The position numbers and the translations under genes are program-made. A stretch of DNA of 64,000 nt from Rubellimicrobium rubrum. GTDB taxonomy: Bacteria; Pseudomonadota; Alphaproteobacteria; Rhodobacterales; Rhodobacteraceae. The DNA is taken from contig NZ_VDFU01000013.1 of the NCBI RefSeq assembly GCF_006152115.1, forward strand, positions 1-64,000. Direction: 5' to 3'. Each line of letters opens with the position of its first letter. Position 1 is the first letter of the stretch. Below, piece after piece: positions 54,559 to 63,284 of the stretch. The notes beneath the pieces were generated by a model that was given only the letters and a program-made list of their open reading frames with translations, was not told the DNA's origin and searched no databases.

Positions 54559-56424
54559 ATGAGCGCATTCATGCCGACAATCGCCGAACCCCTCGATCTG
54601 TACCGACTGGGCGAATCCAGCACGACCTCGAGTTGGCTCGTGTCCGAGTGGGGTGCCGGGCAGACCAACATCATGGACTGGTCGGCCAACAACGTTCGCG
54701 TCGCAAGCGATGGCGCGATCGAACTCGTGCTCGACAACGCGCCGACCGGCACCACCGATCCGTTCATGGGCGGAGAGATCCAGTCGACGGCCGTCGCGAC
54801 GACTGGCACCTGGAGTTGGACCGCTCAGGCGCCCCGCATGGTGGATGGCGCCGTGTTCGGCATGTTCCTGTATCAGGCGGATTGGGCCAAGGATCCTTGG
54901 CTCGAGTTCGACTTCGAGTTCGTCGGCGCCGACACGACCAAGGTTCAACTGGCCGTGCACATGGTGGACGCCGCCGGCCAGCACATCACCAACCTGACCA
55001 AGATGGTGGTGGATCTCGGTTTCGACGCCGCGCTTGACTTCCACACCTACGAGATCGTGCTGGACGGCACCTCGGCCAATTTCATGGTCGATGGCCGCCT
55101 GCTCGAAACCATGGACGGATCCGACATGCCAGGGGGCGTCTGGAACACCGGCGCCCTGAAAAGCTACGTTGATCTCTGGGCTGCGGATTCGCGCTATGAC
55201 TCCTGGACCGGCGCCTGGGTCGATCCGGACGGGCCGCTGGTCGCCCGGCTGGCGAACGCCACCGTCCAGCCCGGTGTTCTTCCTCCCGCACAACCTGTCA
55301 TCACGCCCCCCCCGCAGCCGGTCATCACCCCCACCGTGCAGCCCATCGTCGGCACGGCGCTAGACAACACTCTCAAGGGAACCGACAACGGCGAGGTCAT
55401 CGATGGGCAAGGCGGGCATGACACGCTCCTGGGCGAGGGCGGCAGCGACACGCTCCTGGGCGGGACCGGCGACGATCGTCTGGATGGCGGGATCGGCAAC
55501 GACCTCCTGCAGGGCGGCGATGGTCAGGACCGGCTTGTTCTGGACGCCGGCAGTGACCGGCTCGACGGCGGAGCCGGCTTGGACTGGGTCGTCGTGACCG
55601 GCACGACCAACGCGACGATCAACCTGGGAGCCACGGCCGCGCAGGACACCGGAGCGGGTCTCGACACGCTGGTGGGGATTGAGAATGCCTTGGGCGGGGT
55701 GGGGAATGACCGGTTGACCGGATCGGCGGGGGCGAACACCCTGCAGGGCGGAGCCGGGGCCGATACGCTGGACGGCGGCCTGGGTGTCGATCGGATGGAA
55801 GGTGGCACGGGCGACGACACCTACCTGCTGTCCGAGGCCGCCGACCTGATCGTCGAGCTTGCAGGCGCAGGCACCGACACGGTCCAGTCCGCCATCGCTA
55901 CGACCCTCGGGGCGACCCTAGAGAACCTGATCCTGACGGGAGCGTCCGCGATCGGCGGCACGGGCAACACGGGAGCGAACAGGCTGACCGGCAACAACGC
56001 CGCGAACATGCTGTCGGGGTTGGCCGGGGCGGATGTGCTGGTCGGCAACGGTGGCAACGACCGTCTCATTGGTGGGGCCGGGGCGGATACGGTGTCGGGC
56101 GGAGCGGGCGACGACGTGTTCCGGTTCGCGACAATGAGCGAGCGAGGGGATGTCATCACCGACTTCCGCAACCAGGCGGGCAACAACGACCGCTTCGAGT
56201 TCAGCGCTGCGGGCTTTGGCATGGCGGTCGGCACCCTGTCCGCGTCGCGCCTTCAGATCCGGGCCGACAACGTGGCGCAGGACGGCGACGACCGGTTCAT
56301 CTTCCGCACCACCGACCAGACCTTGTGGTACGACAACAACGGCAAGGATCCGAGCGGCCTGACTCTGCTCGCCGATCTCGACAGCGGCGCGATGATCACG
56401 GCTTCGGACTTCATCTTCGTCTGA
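54559..56424 (+). CDS. GH16 beta-glycanase with RTX calcium-binding repeats (ExsH-like, secreted)
   Basis: The 621-residue protein has an N-terminal GH16 jelly-roll catalytic domain (about 20-225) with the motif E116-F-D118-F-E120 (nucleophile E116, acid/base E120), a Pro-rich linker (235-262) with repeated QPVITP, and RTX nonapeptides (GGxGxDxLx) from about 280. The C-terminal 60 residues (GDVITDFRNQAGNNDRFEF...) are the type-I-secretion signal region. S. meliloti ExsH, with the same architecture, cuts succinoglycan; this one probably depolymerises the local polysaccharide. No N-terminal signal peptide is present, as expected for type I export. The start ATG (54559) lacks a clear ribosome site; 54571 is an alternative. 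Confidence 0.9.
   Translation: MSAFMPTIAEPLDLYRLGESSTTSSWLVSEWGAGQTNIMDWSANNVRVASDGAIELVLDNAPTGTTDPFMGGEIQSTAVATTGTWSWTAQAPRMVDGAVFGMFLYQADWAKDPWLEFDFEFVGADTTKVQLAVHMVDAAGQHITNLTKMVVDLGFDAALDFHTYEIVLDGTSANFMVDGRLLETMDGSDMPGGVWNTGALKSYVDLWAADSRYDSWTGAWVDPDGPLVARLANATVQPGVLPPAQPVITPPPQPVITPTVQPIVGTALDNTLKGTDNGEVIDGQGGHDTLLGEGGSDTLLGGTGDDRLDGGIGNDLLQGGDGQDRLVLDAGSDRLDGGAGLDWVVVTGTTNATINLGATAAQDTGAGLDTLVGIENALGGVGNDRLTGSAGANTLQGGAGADTLDGGLGVDRMEGGTGDDTYLLSEAADLIVELAGAGTDTVQSAIATTLGATLENLILTGASAIGGTGNTGANRLTGNNAANMLSGLAGADVLVGNGGNDRLIGGAGADTVSGGAGDDVFRFATMSERGDVITDFRNQAGNNDRFEFSAAGFGMAVGTLSASRLQIRADNVAQDGDDRFIFRTTDQTLWYDNNGKDPSGLTLLADLDSGAMITASDFIFV
55399..56121 (+). repeat. RTX nonapeptide coding repeats
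   Basis: Two blocks of GGxGxDxLx-type repeats encoded within the GH16-RTX gene (about residues 281-345 and 380-425), plus a third short block near 495-520 (GGNDRLIGGAGADTVSGGAGDD). These bind calcium to fold the protein after export. The DNA shows matching GGCGG/GATGG-rich near-repeats. Confidence 0.85.
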
Positions 56425-57039
56425 CGCCCGTCCTGCCTCGACGCAAGCCGAAGCAGGTCTTCGTCACGCTGCAGCGGGCCGGCATCGTTCCCTACGGAGC
56501 GAGCCGGCTCGCAACCATGTCGCGGTTTCGGACGTGGGGCTTGGACGATACCTTGAAGATAAACAATAACTTGGGGTCGTACAACCGGGTTCCGGCTGCT
56601 GGTCATGGTCACGGCATGCGAGTACCCGGATGTATCGCATCGCTGGTGATGCGACACAATGAATCGCAGGTCGATCTGCAGGCTGTAAGCGGGCGCAAGC
56701 CAAGGAATTCAGTATACTGCGTGCTGAAATAGAGCCCGCGATCAAGCACGGACGGACCTGCCAGACGTCGCCTGCGCAGCGCCCAGACCTGAGTATCCCG
56801 GCAGGTCTGCCCGACAAGTGCCAGCCAAGGTCATGCCTTCATCCAGCTAAAACCAGCCCTGAGTCGGTCACGGCCATTCCGCCGCGGTGGTAGGAGAGCG
56901 GCCGTTCATGCGTGGCCTTTGGGGTGTCAGGCGGGTCTGTAACAATCTCCGAAAGCGACGGGCGAAAGCCCGTGCCCTTTGGGCCGTAAGCACGTTTTCG
57001 TCCGACCAACTGCCTCAGCCGCATGGCCTGCAAACTTTA
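56425..57039. other. region between the RTX gene and a degraded glycosyltransferase
   Basis: About 600 bases. It includes an inverted repeat at 56632-56659 and an A+T-rich box TATACT near 56712. No gene is convincing. Confidence 0.4.
56632..56659. terminator. 11-base inverted repeat (one mismatch)
   Basis: TGTATCGCATC (56632-56642) and GATGCGACACA (56649-56659) pair over 10 of 11 positions with a 6-base spacer. It lies 208 bases after the RTX stop. It may be a terminator or an operator for a promoter that would read right into the degraded gene. Confidence 0.4.
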
Positions 57040-57690
57040 CGGGCAATCAGCCTGATCTCCTCCCCTCCCTGGTTCCCAACCTTGGCACTGACCCTGCGTA
57101 GCCTTCAGGACCAGACGACCAAGCCAGACCACGTGATCCTGAGACTCACGGCAGAGGACCGCGAGAGCCTGCCAGACGAGGGTGCCGCTCTTGTCGATCA
57201 GAGGCGCGAGTGTGAAGTCGCGGAGGACGTCCGCTCTTTCAAGAAGCTCATCCCGGCGCTTCGGACCTTTCCCGACAGCATCATCGTGACCGCAAGCGAC
57301 GTCTCTTACCAGCCGGACTGGCTTATCAGTTCGTGTTTCACGCCAAGGCCACACTGGACGCCATTGTCGGCCTGAGATGCCACATAGCCCGGATCGGTCC
57401 CGAGGGGGCACTCCTGCCCTATGGAGATTGGGAGTACGAGACCACCGCTCGTGAGACGCGGAGCACGGCGGAGCGCCTCATCCCGACCGGCAACGCCGGA
57501 GTCCTCTGTCCCCCTCGCATCTTTCCGAGCCTGACGCTCGGTGCGACTATGTTCATGGTGCTCTGCCCGAAGGCCAACGACCTCTGGTCCTGCTGGATGT
57601 CGCGGGTGGCTGGGATCCAGCGTGTGCAGGGTGCGTACTATCCCTTGATCGTGACGAGCCTCACGCCTGCGCTCTGCGAAACCGCGTTGC
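57040..57690 (+). pseudogene. frameshifted glycosyltransferase pseudogene
   Basis: Two overlapping rightward frames give two halves of one glycosyltransferase. The first (about 57040-57335) has SLISSPPWFPTLALTLRSL and VTASDVSYQPDW, the place where family members carry ADDDxYY; the catalytic DDD is replaced. The second (from 57333, shifted by one frame) continues IVGLRCHIARIGPEGALLPYGDWE, LIPTGNAGVLCPP and CPKANDLWSCWM. Together they follow an intact family pattern except for a frameshift near 57330 and the lost acidic motif. The 3' end enters the convergent flippase gene. The frameshift could be a sequencing error, but the lost acidic residues argue for real decay. Confidence 0.8.
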
Positions 57691-59157
57691 CAACTGGCGC
57701 AGTAGTGCACCGGCTTCGCGCAGAGTGGACCGACCTGACGAGAACGGGAGGATCAGCAGGATGAAAACGATATAGCATAGTGCCAGAGCCAGGGTCAGCG
57801 TCTGGAGTGGCCCGTCGCCCAGATCGGACTTGATCCACCAAGCCGCAGCAAGGCTGCCATACGCGGCCAGCATCATCGGGCCGCAAGATCTGACGACATC
57901 GCCCAGACGGATCGGTCCCTTGCGACAGGCGACGACCCACAGGATGGGAGACTTGAGCGTTTCGGATACAGCATAGGCAACAGCCACCCCGAAAGCTCCG
58001 TAAGGTAGCCCAAGCAGAAAGGACCCTACCGCGATCACGGCCGAGACCAATCCCCAGGTGGCGTAATCGCCCGATCGACCCTGGCTGATGAACAGCCAGC
58101 CGGTCGGATTACTGAGGGTCTGAACCAGGCCGGCAAAGCCCAAGGCCGCGAAGATCATTGCGCTCGGCTCCCACTTCGGGCCGAGCATGAAGGGGATCAG
58201 CACATCCGCCATGGCGGTCATGAAGGCGACGCCGGGCAGGCTGGCCAGCAGGGATAGGTTCTGCACTCTCAGGAACGCGTGCCGATAACGGTCGGGCTCT
58301 CCTTCGAGCCGCGACAGGGCCGGCACCATGACCTTGGAGAGCGGGTTCGCGATCTGCTGGAGCGGGAACAGCAGCAGCTTGTAGGCCCGGTCGTAGAAGC
58401 CCAACTGCAGCTCGCCCCAGGCGCGACCGATCAGGACATTATCGCCGTTCCGGGCTACGAAGTTGGCCAGGTTGAAGCCGGTGATGCCCGCCCCGAACTT
58501 CAGGAGGTTTCCCGCCCCTTCGACCCGGCGCGGCATAGTCGGCCTCCACCGCGAAAAGATCCAGGCCAGCGCCGTGGAGAGAACGAGCCCCAGCAGGGTC
58601 CCGAAGAACAGCGCCCAGTAGCTTGGACTGACCAGGGACCATGCAACCGCCCCCACCAGCGCCATTCCCGAGTTGACCACCGACACGATCGCAAGCTGCC
58701 CGAACGCCATGCGACGGTTGAGAAGCGCAACGTGCTGCGCCCCCGACCCGGCCAACAGGACGGTGACCGAGGTCGCGGCGATCAGAGGTCCGATCCGCGG
58801 CTCTTGGTAGAACGACGCAATCAGCGGAGAGGCCAGGGCCAACAGCAGGGCCAAACCGGCGCTGACAGCCAAGTTGATCCAGAACAGGACGTTCACTTCC
58901 GATCGAGTCAGGCCCTTCTTCTGCACCGTCGCCTGAACCAGGCCGAAATCCTGGAGCATCATCAACAACGAGATGATGGGGGCGCACATGGCGATCAGAC
59001 CGAAATCCTCGGGAGAGAGGAGCCGAGCAAGCAAAAGCACGGAGGTGAACTGAATCACCATCTGCGCGGCCTGAGACAGGCCAGTCACGGCGGCGCCCCG
59101 TCCTACCAAACGGCGAAGCGAGGCCTCCGGCGGGTCGAATTCGCTCATCGGGGTCAT
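57661..59157 (-). CDS. Wzx/ExoT-type lipid-linked oligosaccharide flippase
   Basis: The 498-residue protein of the MOP superfamily has about 12-14 membrane segments, beginning with GLSQAAQMVIQFTSVLLLARLLSPEDFGLIAM, a typical polysaccharide-synthesis (PST) start. Conserved patterns include LNRRMAF and NGDNVLIGR with YDRAYKLLLFPLQQI. It flips undecaprenyl-PP-linked repeat units for polymerisation by the O-antigen-ligase-like protein. It is leftward, 47 bases after the export protein gene. The start may be 59157 or 59148; the difference is three residues. Confidence 0.92.
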   Translation of the reverse strand: MTPMSEFDPPEASLRRLVGRGAAVTGLSQAAQMVIQFTSVLLLARLLSPEDFGLIAMCAPIISLLMMLQDFGLVQATVQKKGLTRSEVNVLFWINLAVSAGLALLLALASPLIASFYQEPRIGPLIAATSVTVLLAGSGAQHVALLNRRMAFGQLAIVSVVNSGMALVGAVAWSLVSPSYWALFFGTLLGLVLSTALAWIFSRWRPTMPRRVEGAGNLLKFGAGITGFNLANFVARNGDNVLIGRAWGELQLGFYDRAYKLLLFPLQQIANPLSKVMVPALSRLEGEPDRYRHAFLRVQNLSLLASLPGVAFMTAMADVLIPFMLGPKWEPSAMIFAALGFAGLVQTLSNPTGWLFISQGRSGDYATWGLVSAVIAVGSFLLGLPYGAFGVAVAYAVSETLKSPILWVVACRKGPIRLGDVVRSCGPMMLAAYGSLAAAWWIKSDLGDGPLQTLTLALALCYIVFILLILPFSSGRSTLREAGALLRQLATRFRRAQA

Positions 59158-59204
59158 GGGTTGGCAACCCGGCCGATCTGGTCATCGTTGTGCATCAGCA
59201 TCGC

Positions 59205-60668
59205 TCAGTCTGGCCGGCTCATCGGGCTTACCCGGGGACGGTCCATCGCCAAGGCATCTTCGTCCGGTTCTGGGGGCGGCTCGGCACTTTGGGCCGGCAC
59301 GGCTTGGCCACCCGATCTCGTCGAGGGCTGGGGCGCGGGCGGAGGCACCGTCGCGGAAAGCGGCTCGGGGTCCGTCAGAGAGGGTGTGGACTGCTCCGTG
59401 GTCGGGGCCGACCGCTGGACAGGAGCGGGAAGATCCGGCTGCTCGAGCCCCACGAGACCCAAGTCCGGCTCGGCTCCGAGCGGAAGGGGCTGGATGACCT
59501 CCACGATGTCGCCGGGCCGGAGCGGCACCAGCGAGGCATCCGTGATCCGTCGAAGCTCGCCAGCCTCGAGCCGGAGGACCGACACGTCAGGCTCCAGCGA
59601 GGATGATGCATCGCCTGCGGCCCCCAACTCCCGCAGGAGAGCCCCCTGCCCGGCGATGCGCTTGCGTGTCTCCGCCAGCTGGCCCTCGACCTCCTGAAGC
59701 GCCTCGACGACCTCCGCCGTTCTGGTGTCCTGAAGGCTGATCCGTTCGCGCTCTGCCGATGCGAGGTTCTGACGAGCCGCCAGCATGGCTGTGGAAACGT
59801 CCAGAAGCTGGCTCTCGATGTCGGCGAGAATCCGGGCCGTGTCGAACACGCGCTGGTTTCCCACCAAGCCGCGCTCGGCCAGATCGCCTGCGTTCGCGGC
59901 TTCCTCGTTGGCCAGAGAAAGCTGGCGATTCAGGGCGTCGAGCTTCTGCTCCAAGGCAGCGATCTCGGCGGTGTAGAGTTCCGCCTCGCTGTCTATCGCG
60001 CTCAGCTCGCGGGCCAAGCGGTCACGCCGGATCTCGAGGAGTTGTTCCTCGGATCGGATCACGTCGGCCCATGCAGGGTCGCGCGGCTCTGCCAGTTGCA
60101 GTTCTGTTTGACCGCCCAGCTCTGCCCGCAGACGAGCCCAGCGCCCCACCAGACGCATCTGTTCGTCCTGCAGAACTGCCAGTGCCGTCTGCTGCGCCAC
60201 GGTATCCCGCCGCAATGACGAGTCGTCGTCGAGCGGGGCACCGGTTCCCCCTGCAAGACCCGCCGCCTGGATCGCGACCATCCCGGGCCTGAACTCGTAG
60301 GGGCCCGGCGCCCGGATGTCCCCCGTCACGATGACCGGGGACCAGGCCACGATCTCGACAGTGACGTCCAAGCCATCCACCAAAGCAAGCCTGTCCCGCA
60401 GACGTTCGGCGATCTCGCTTTCCAGGTCCTCGGGAGAGCGTCCGGCCGCCTCGACCCGACCGGCGAAGGGCACCACGACCATGCCATCAGGTCCGACGCG
60501 ATACTCCCCGGTCACGGCAGGCCATTCCTGCACGGTGCGCGACAGGTCATCCCAATTGACCACACGGAGGCTGAGGACGTCATTGGCCGCCATGGGATAA
60601 TCCTGGGCCATGGACATCGTGGCCGTCGATGCCATCAGGCCGGCGTATGTCAGCAATCGCTTCAGCAT
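59205..60668 (-). CDS. polysaccharide export protein (ExoF/Wza-like, SLBB)
   Basis: The 487-residue protein has an N-terminal signal peptide (to about AQ, residue 21), a Poly_export domain near residues 25-110 (YPMAANDVLSLRVVNWDD, GEYRVGPDGMVVVPFAGRVEAAG), a SLBB-like segment (VIVTGDIRAPGPYEFRPGM), a long coiled coil (about 170-345), and a C-terminal Pro/Ala-rich tail. The pattern of export domain plus coiled coil is that of ExoF, the outer-membrane secretin-like partner of ExoP/Wzc. It follows ExoY in order. The start at 60668 is chosen because the 21 extra upstream residues lack signal features. Confidence 0.9.
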   Translation of the reverse strand: MLKRLLTYAGLMASTATMSMAQDYPMAANDVLSLRVVNWDDLSRTVQEWPAVTGEYRVGPDGMVVVPFAGRVEAAGRSPEDLESEIAERLRDRLALVDGLDVTVEIVAWSPVIVTGDIRAPGPYEFRPGMVAIQAAGLAGGTGAPLDDDSSLRRDTVAQQTALAVLQDEQMRLVGRWARLRAELGGQTELQLAEPRDPAWADVIRSEEQLLEIRRDRLARELSAIDSEAELYTAEIAALEQKLDALNRQLSLANEEAANAGDLAERGLVGNQRVFDTARILADIESQLLDVSTAMLAARQNLASAERERISLQDTRTAEVVEALQEVEGQLAETRKRIAGQGALLRELGAAGDASSSLEPDVSVLRLEAGELRRITDASLVPLRPGDIVEVIQPLPLGAEPDLGLVGLEQPDLPAPVQRSAPTTEQSTPSLTDPEPLSATVPPPAPQPSTRSGGQAVPAQSAEPPPEPDEDALAMDRPRVSPMSRPD

Positions 60669-60871
60669 CGGGAATCCAGGCGTCGGGATAGGACGAAGTC
60701 GGTCCTGCAGGGCGTCACAGCATGGTTTCATCCCGTTCCGGGAAAGGGAAGCCCAAGCTTAGCGACAAAGGTAATTCTGCAACGCTTCACTGGCGCCATG
60801 GGGCCGCCAGAAACGATGGGCGGCCCAGCTTGCAGATGTATCGAAATCAAGCGGGATGGATCGGGTCTGAT

Positions 60872-60936
60872 GGCTCGGCCACGCCTGTTGGGCGTGGGCC
60901 GAGCCGGGTCGATTCTCAAGGCTCCGCCCTGAGCCT
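60872..60936 (-). terminator. double hairpin after ExoY-like gene
   Basis: Two stems read leftward after the stop at 60954. The first is AGGCTC/GAGCCT (60919-60936). The second has long arms GGCTCGGCCACGCC (60872-60885) and GGCGTGGGCCGAGCC (60891-60905) with one bulged base and a 5-base loop. No T-run follows. They likely separate ExoY from the export gene. Confidence 0.6.
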
Positions 60937-60953
60937 CCGATCTTCGGCTCTGG

Positions 60954-61616
60954 TCAGTGGCCCGTCCTTTTCAGGACCGCCCCCACGGTCAGGAAAAGGA
61001 TGTGAACGTCCGTGCGCAAGGAGCAGAGCCTCGCGTAGCGGCTCTCCAGTTGCACGCGCGCGGAGTATTCGAGGTTGTTCCGGCCGGACACCTGCCAGAG
61101 CCCGGTGAGACCGGGCGGGCTCACCATGTAGACCCGCTCGAAACCTTCGAACCGCTCCAGCTCCTTTGTTGTGACCGGGCGGGGACCGACAAGACTCATG
61201 TCCCCGCAAAGCACGTTCCAAAGCTGCGGCAACTCATCAAGACTCGTGGCCCGCAGAAATGCTCCCAGCCTCGTCACCCGAGGATCGTTCACCAGCTTGA
61301 AATTGTCTGCCCACTCCTGCCGGGCCTGGGGATCATTCGCGAGGTGACGACGGAGGATCTCGTCGGCATTGGGGACCATCGTGCGGATCTTCCAGCAACT
61401 GAACACCCGCCCATGCAGACCCACACGTTGATGGCCATAGAACGCGCTGCCCCCGCCCAACCGGACCAGCCCGGCCAGCAGCAGGACGACAAGCACCCAG
61501 ACCGGCGCGAAAGCCAAGATCAGGGCCAGATCAAGGGCCCTCTTTCCGTAGCAACGATAGAACCCATTGTATCCACCCTCTTGGGGATCATTGGCAAAAC
61601 GGTCGACAGACGACAC
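60954..61616 (-). CDS. exoY: ExoY-like initiating sugar-phosphate transferase
   Basis: The 220-residue protein has one membrane helix (about 29-52) and the Bac_transf catalytic domain: WKIRTMVPNAD (basic-acidic pattern, about 75-85), DPRVTRLGAFLRATSLDELPQLWNVLCGDMSLVGPRP (quoted in part), and GLTGLWQVSGRN near 169. It transfers hexose-1-phosphate, probably galactose-1-P, to undecaprenyl phosphate, the first step of the repeat unit. The start is GTG at 61616 with GGGAG 6 bases upstream. It is preceded by a complex A+T-rich regulatory region and is the natural promoter-proximal gene of the export/flippase unit. Confidence 0.93.
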   Translation of the reverse strand: MSSVDRFANDPQEGGYNGFYRCYGKRALDLALILAFAPVWVLVVLLLAGLVRLGGGSAFYGHQRVGLHGRVFSCWKIRTMVPNADEILRRHLANDPQARQEWADNFKLVNDPRVTRLGAFLRATSLDELPQLWNVLCGDMSLVGPRPVTTKELERFEGFERVYMVSPPGLTGLWQVSGRNNLEYSARVQLESRYARLCSLRTDVHILFLTVGAVLKRTGH

Positions 61617-62020
61617 GGACAGCTCCCAATATCAGGCACAAAACCAGGTGCACGGGATCAACAAGTGAACGCCAACATGTTGCCACAATCATCTGGAGCA
61701 AACAAATGCACTTGACCAGCACTTGCCACCACACCGGGACGTTTACAACCGCTTTGACTAGAGTTGTCCGAAATTTTGGGCATAATGCAGCTCATGGTTG
61801 CGCAAACTGCCGACTTTTCACGCACTTTCGCTTGGAACCCGCATTCCCTTAGGGCGAGCATTAATCGCCTCAGAGTTGAATGATCTACGAAGCCAAGCCG
61901 CAAGCGGTTCTCGCTGGAAACAACTCAGAGGCAATTGATTCATTGGTTCTACAATTGCCTTATTTAACCAGCTCTAGGTTAATTTTATGCCACTTTCATG
62001 ACAGGATTTTGAAAGTGAGC
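61617..62020. promoter_or_regulatory. A+T-rich region with nested inverted repeats upstream of ExoY gene
   Basis: Four inverted repeats are visible. GCCTCAGAGTTG (61867-61878) pairs with CAACTCAGAGGC (61921-61932) at 11 of 12 positions. AGGCAATTG (61929-61937) pairs perfectly with CAATTGCCT (61952-61960). TTAACC (61964-61969) pairs with GGTTAA (61977-61982). CACTTTCA (61991-61998) pairs with TGAAAGTG (62010-62017). The region is the most A+T-rich of the window. It probably binds one or more regulators of polysaccharide synthesis and may include the ExoY promoter; no exact -10/-35 pair is assigned. Confidence 0.5.
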
Positions 62021-63233
62021 AATAACAGGGCAGCCTGACCGATTCCTGAGTCCGACACGAAGGCCGAGATCAAGGACCTGAGCCAAGGGCGCGGGCCGAG
62101 GCTTCGTCTCGCCGCCCGCTTGCAGAGCGGGCGCAAGCCGACGCTGACTGTTCGGCAGGAGCTTTCCATGCTGCAGCAGACCAATGAGACGCTCGGCCAC
62201 TCATCCATTGGGCTGGATGCAGACGGTACAAAGCGACGCGGGTCAGTCACTTCGACCCGCAGACAGCAACTGTGGCGTTGACCCGTTTTGCAGCCATCTC
62301 TGACCAACGCAGCGTCGAGACCACGGCCAGACGGCAACACCATGGCCGGCTGATTTCCGCTACTTAAGCGATGAGGTTGTCGCCGTTCGTTAACTGAAGT
62401 TGACGTCTCGGGAGCACCAGCGCGACCCGTCTGCCGGCATGGTTGCCATATCTGACCAACTACAGCGCGGCAGCGCTGGGTGTTCATAGAAGACCTTCGT
62501 TGCGGTCGTTCATGGTCCGCGCTCGGAGAGACTCGGGCGAGAGCGCCACTCCCACTGGGCCGACGCCCAAGCCCGCATCGTTGACCCGGATGCGTTCGTC
62601 GATATGGGCTTGGAAGGCGAAAGCATCGGAGTTCCTGCCTCCGCAGAGGATGATGGCACTACGTCCTTGCGGGCTGATCTCGCCCATTCCAGCACCTTTC
62701 GCACCGAGGTTGGGCGCTCCATCAGCGCCAACGCCAAAGTCGGGAGGCGGCGGCGTCCAGCCTTTCGGCCGCAGCCCTGGCCAAGGCCGCGGTTCTGCTC
62801 CGGGATCCACATGGCTAAGGGACGGCATGACTGCCAATCAAGTCGTCTGGATGGCCTGATGATCAGCCCTGCTCTCAGCAATCCTGGAGAAGGCTGCCGC
62901 TGCACCGTTTGGCAGCCCAGTGGCAGCATTTCGCCCTCTGGACCACTCATACGAGTTTAGTTCAGCCCCCGACGGCGCAGCGTAGCCCCATCGGCTTGAA
63001 GCCGAGCGGGTCAGCCGGGGGGCCTCACCGCCGAAAGCTGTGGTGTGCGTGATAGTTGGAACCGATGGGCTGAGGTTCAGCCAACACTGGCCAGGACGCA
63101 GCAGGCTTGGTGAGCCGGGCCGGTCGCTGGGCGGGGTCGTCGGAAGCCCGTTCCTCAGTCGGTATCATCGTCCATCCCGAGGCATCCCCCCAATGTCGCG
63201 CGGGGGAGCTTCCGGGGGGTGGGACGGCCTGAT
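62021..63233. other. 1.2-kb region without a recognised gene
   Basis: Several frames of 60-160 codons on both strands have no recognisable domain and mutually exclusive overlaps. The stretch 62500-62960 contains long open frames on both strands, possibly a decayed gene. No RNA gene or insertion-sequence end was recognised. Confidence 0.4.
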
Positions 63234-63264
63234 GGAAGACGCGGCTCCAAGAGCCGCGCCTTCC
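63234..63264 (-). terminator. hairpin after the last gene
   Basis: Read leftward, GGAAGGCGCGGCTC and GAGCCGCGTCTTCC pair over 14 positions (one G-T wobble) with a TTG loop, 21 bases after the stop at 63285. No T-run follows. Confidence 0.65.
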
Positions 63265-63284
63265 CGTGCCGTCGGGTTGCTGGG

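Noticed and set aside
61964-61982. CtrA site (TTAA-N7-TTAA) near the ExoY region
   Set aside because: The spacing between the TTAA motifs is 11 bases, not 7, so the site is better described as an inverted repeat.
62443-62859. Open frames on both strands at 62443-62960
   Set aside because: They are mutually exclusive and without recognisable transposase or other domain; only a possible decayed gene, not supported.
63234-63264. Hairpin called as an attachment site
   Set aside because: It is a single stem with no flanking repeat or integrase, so it is kept only as a terminator-like hairpin.
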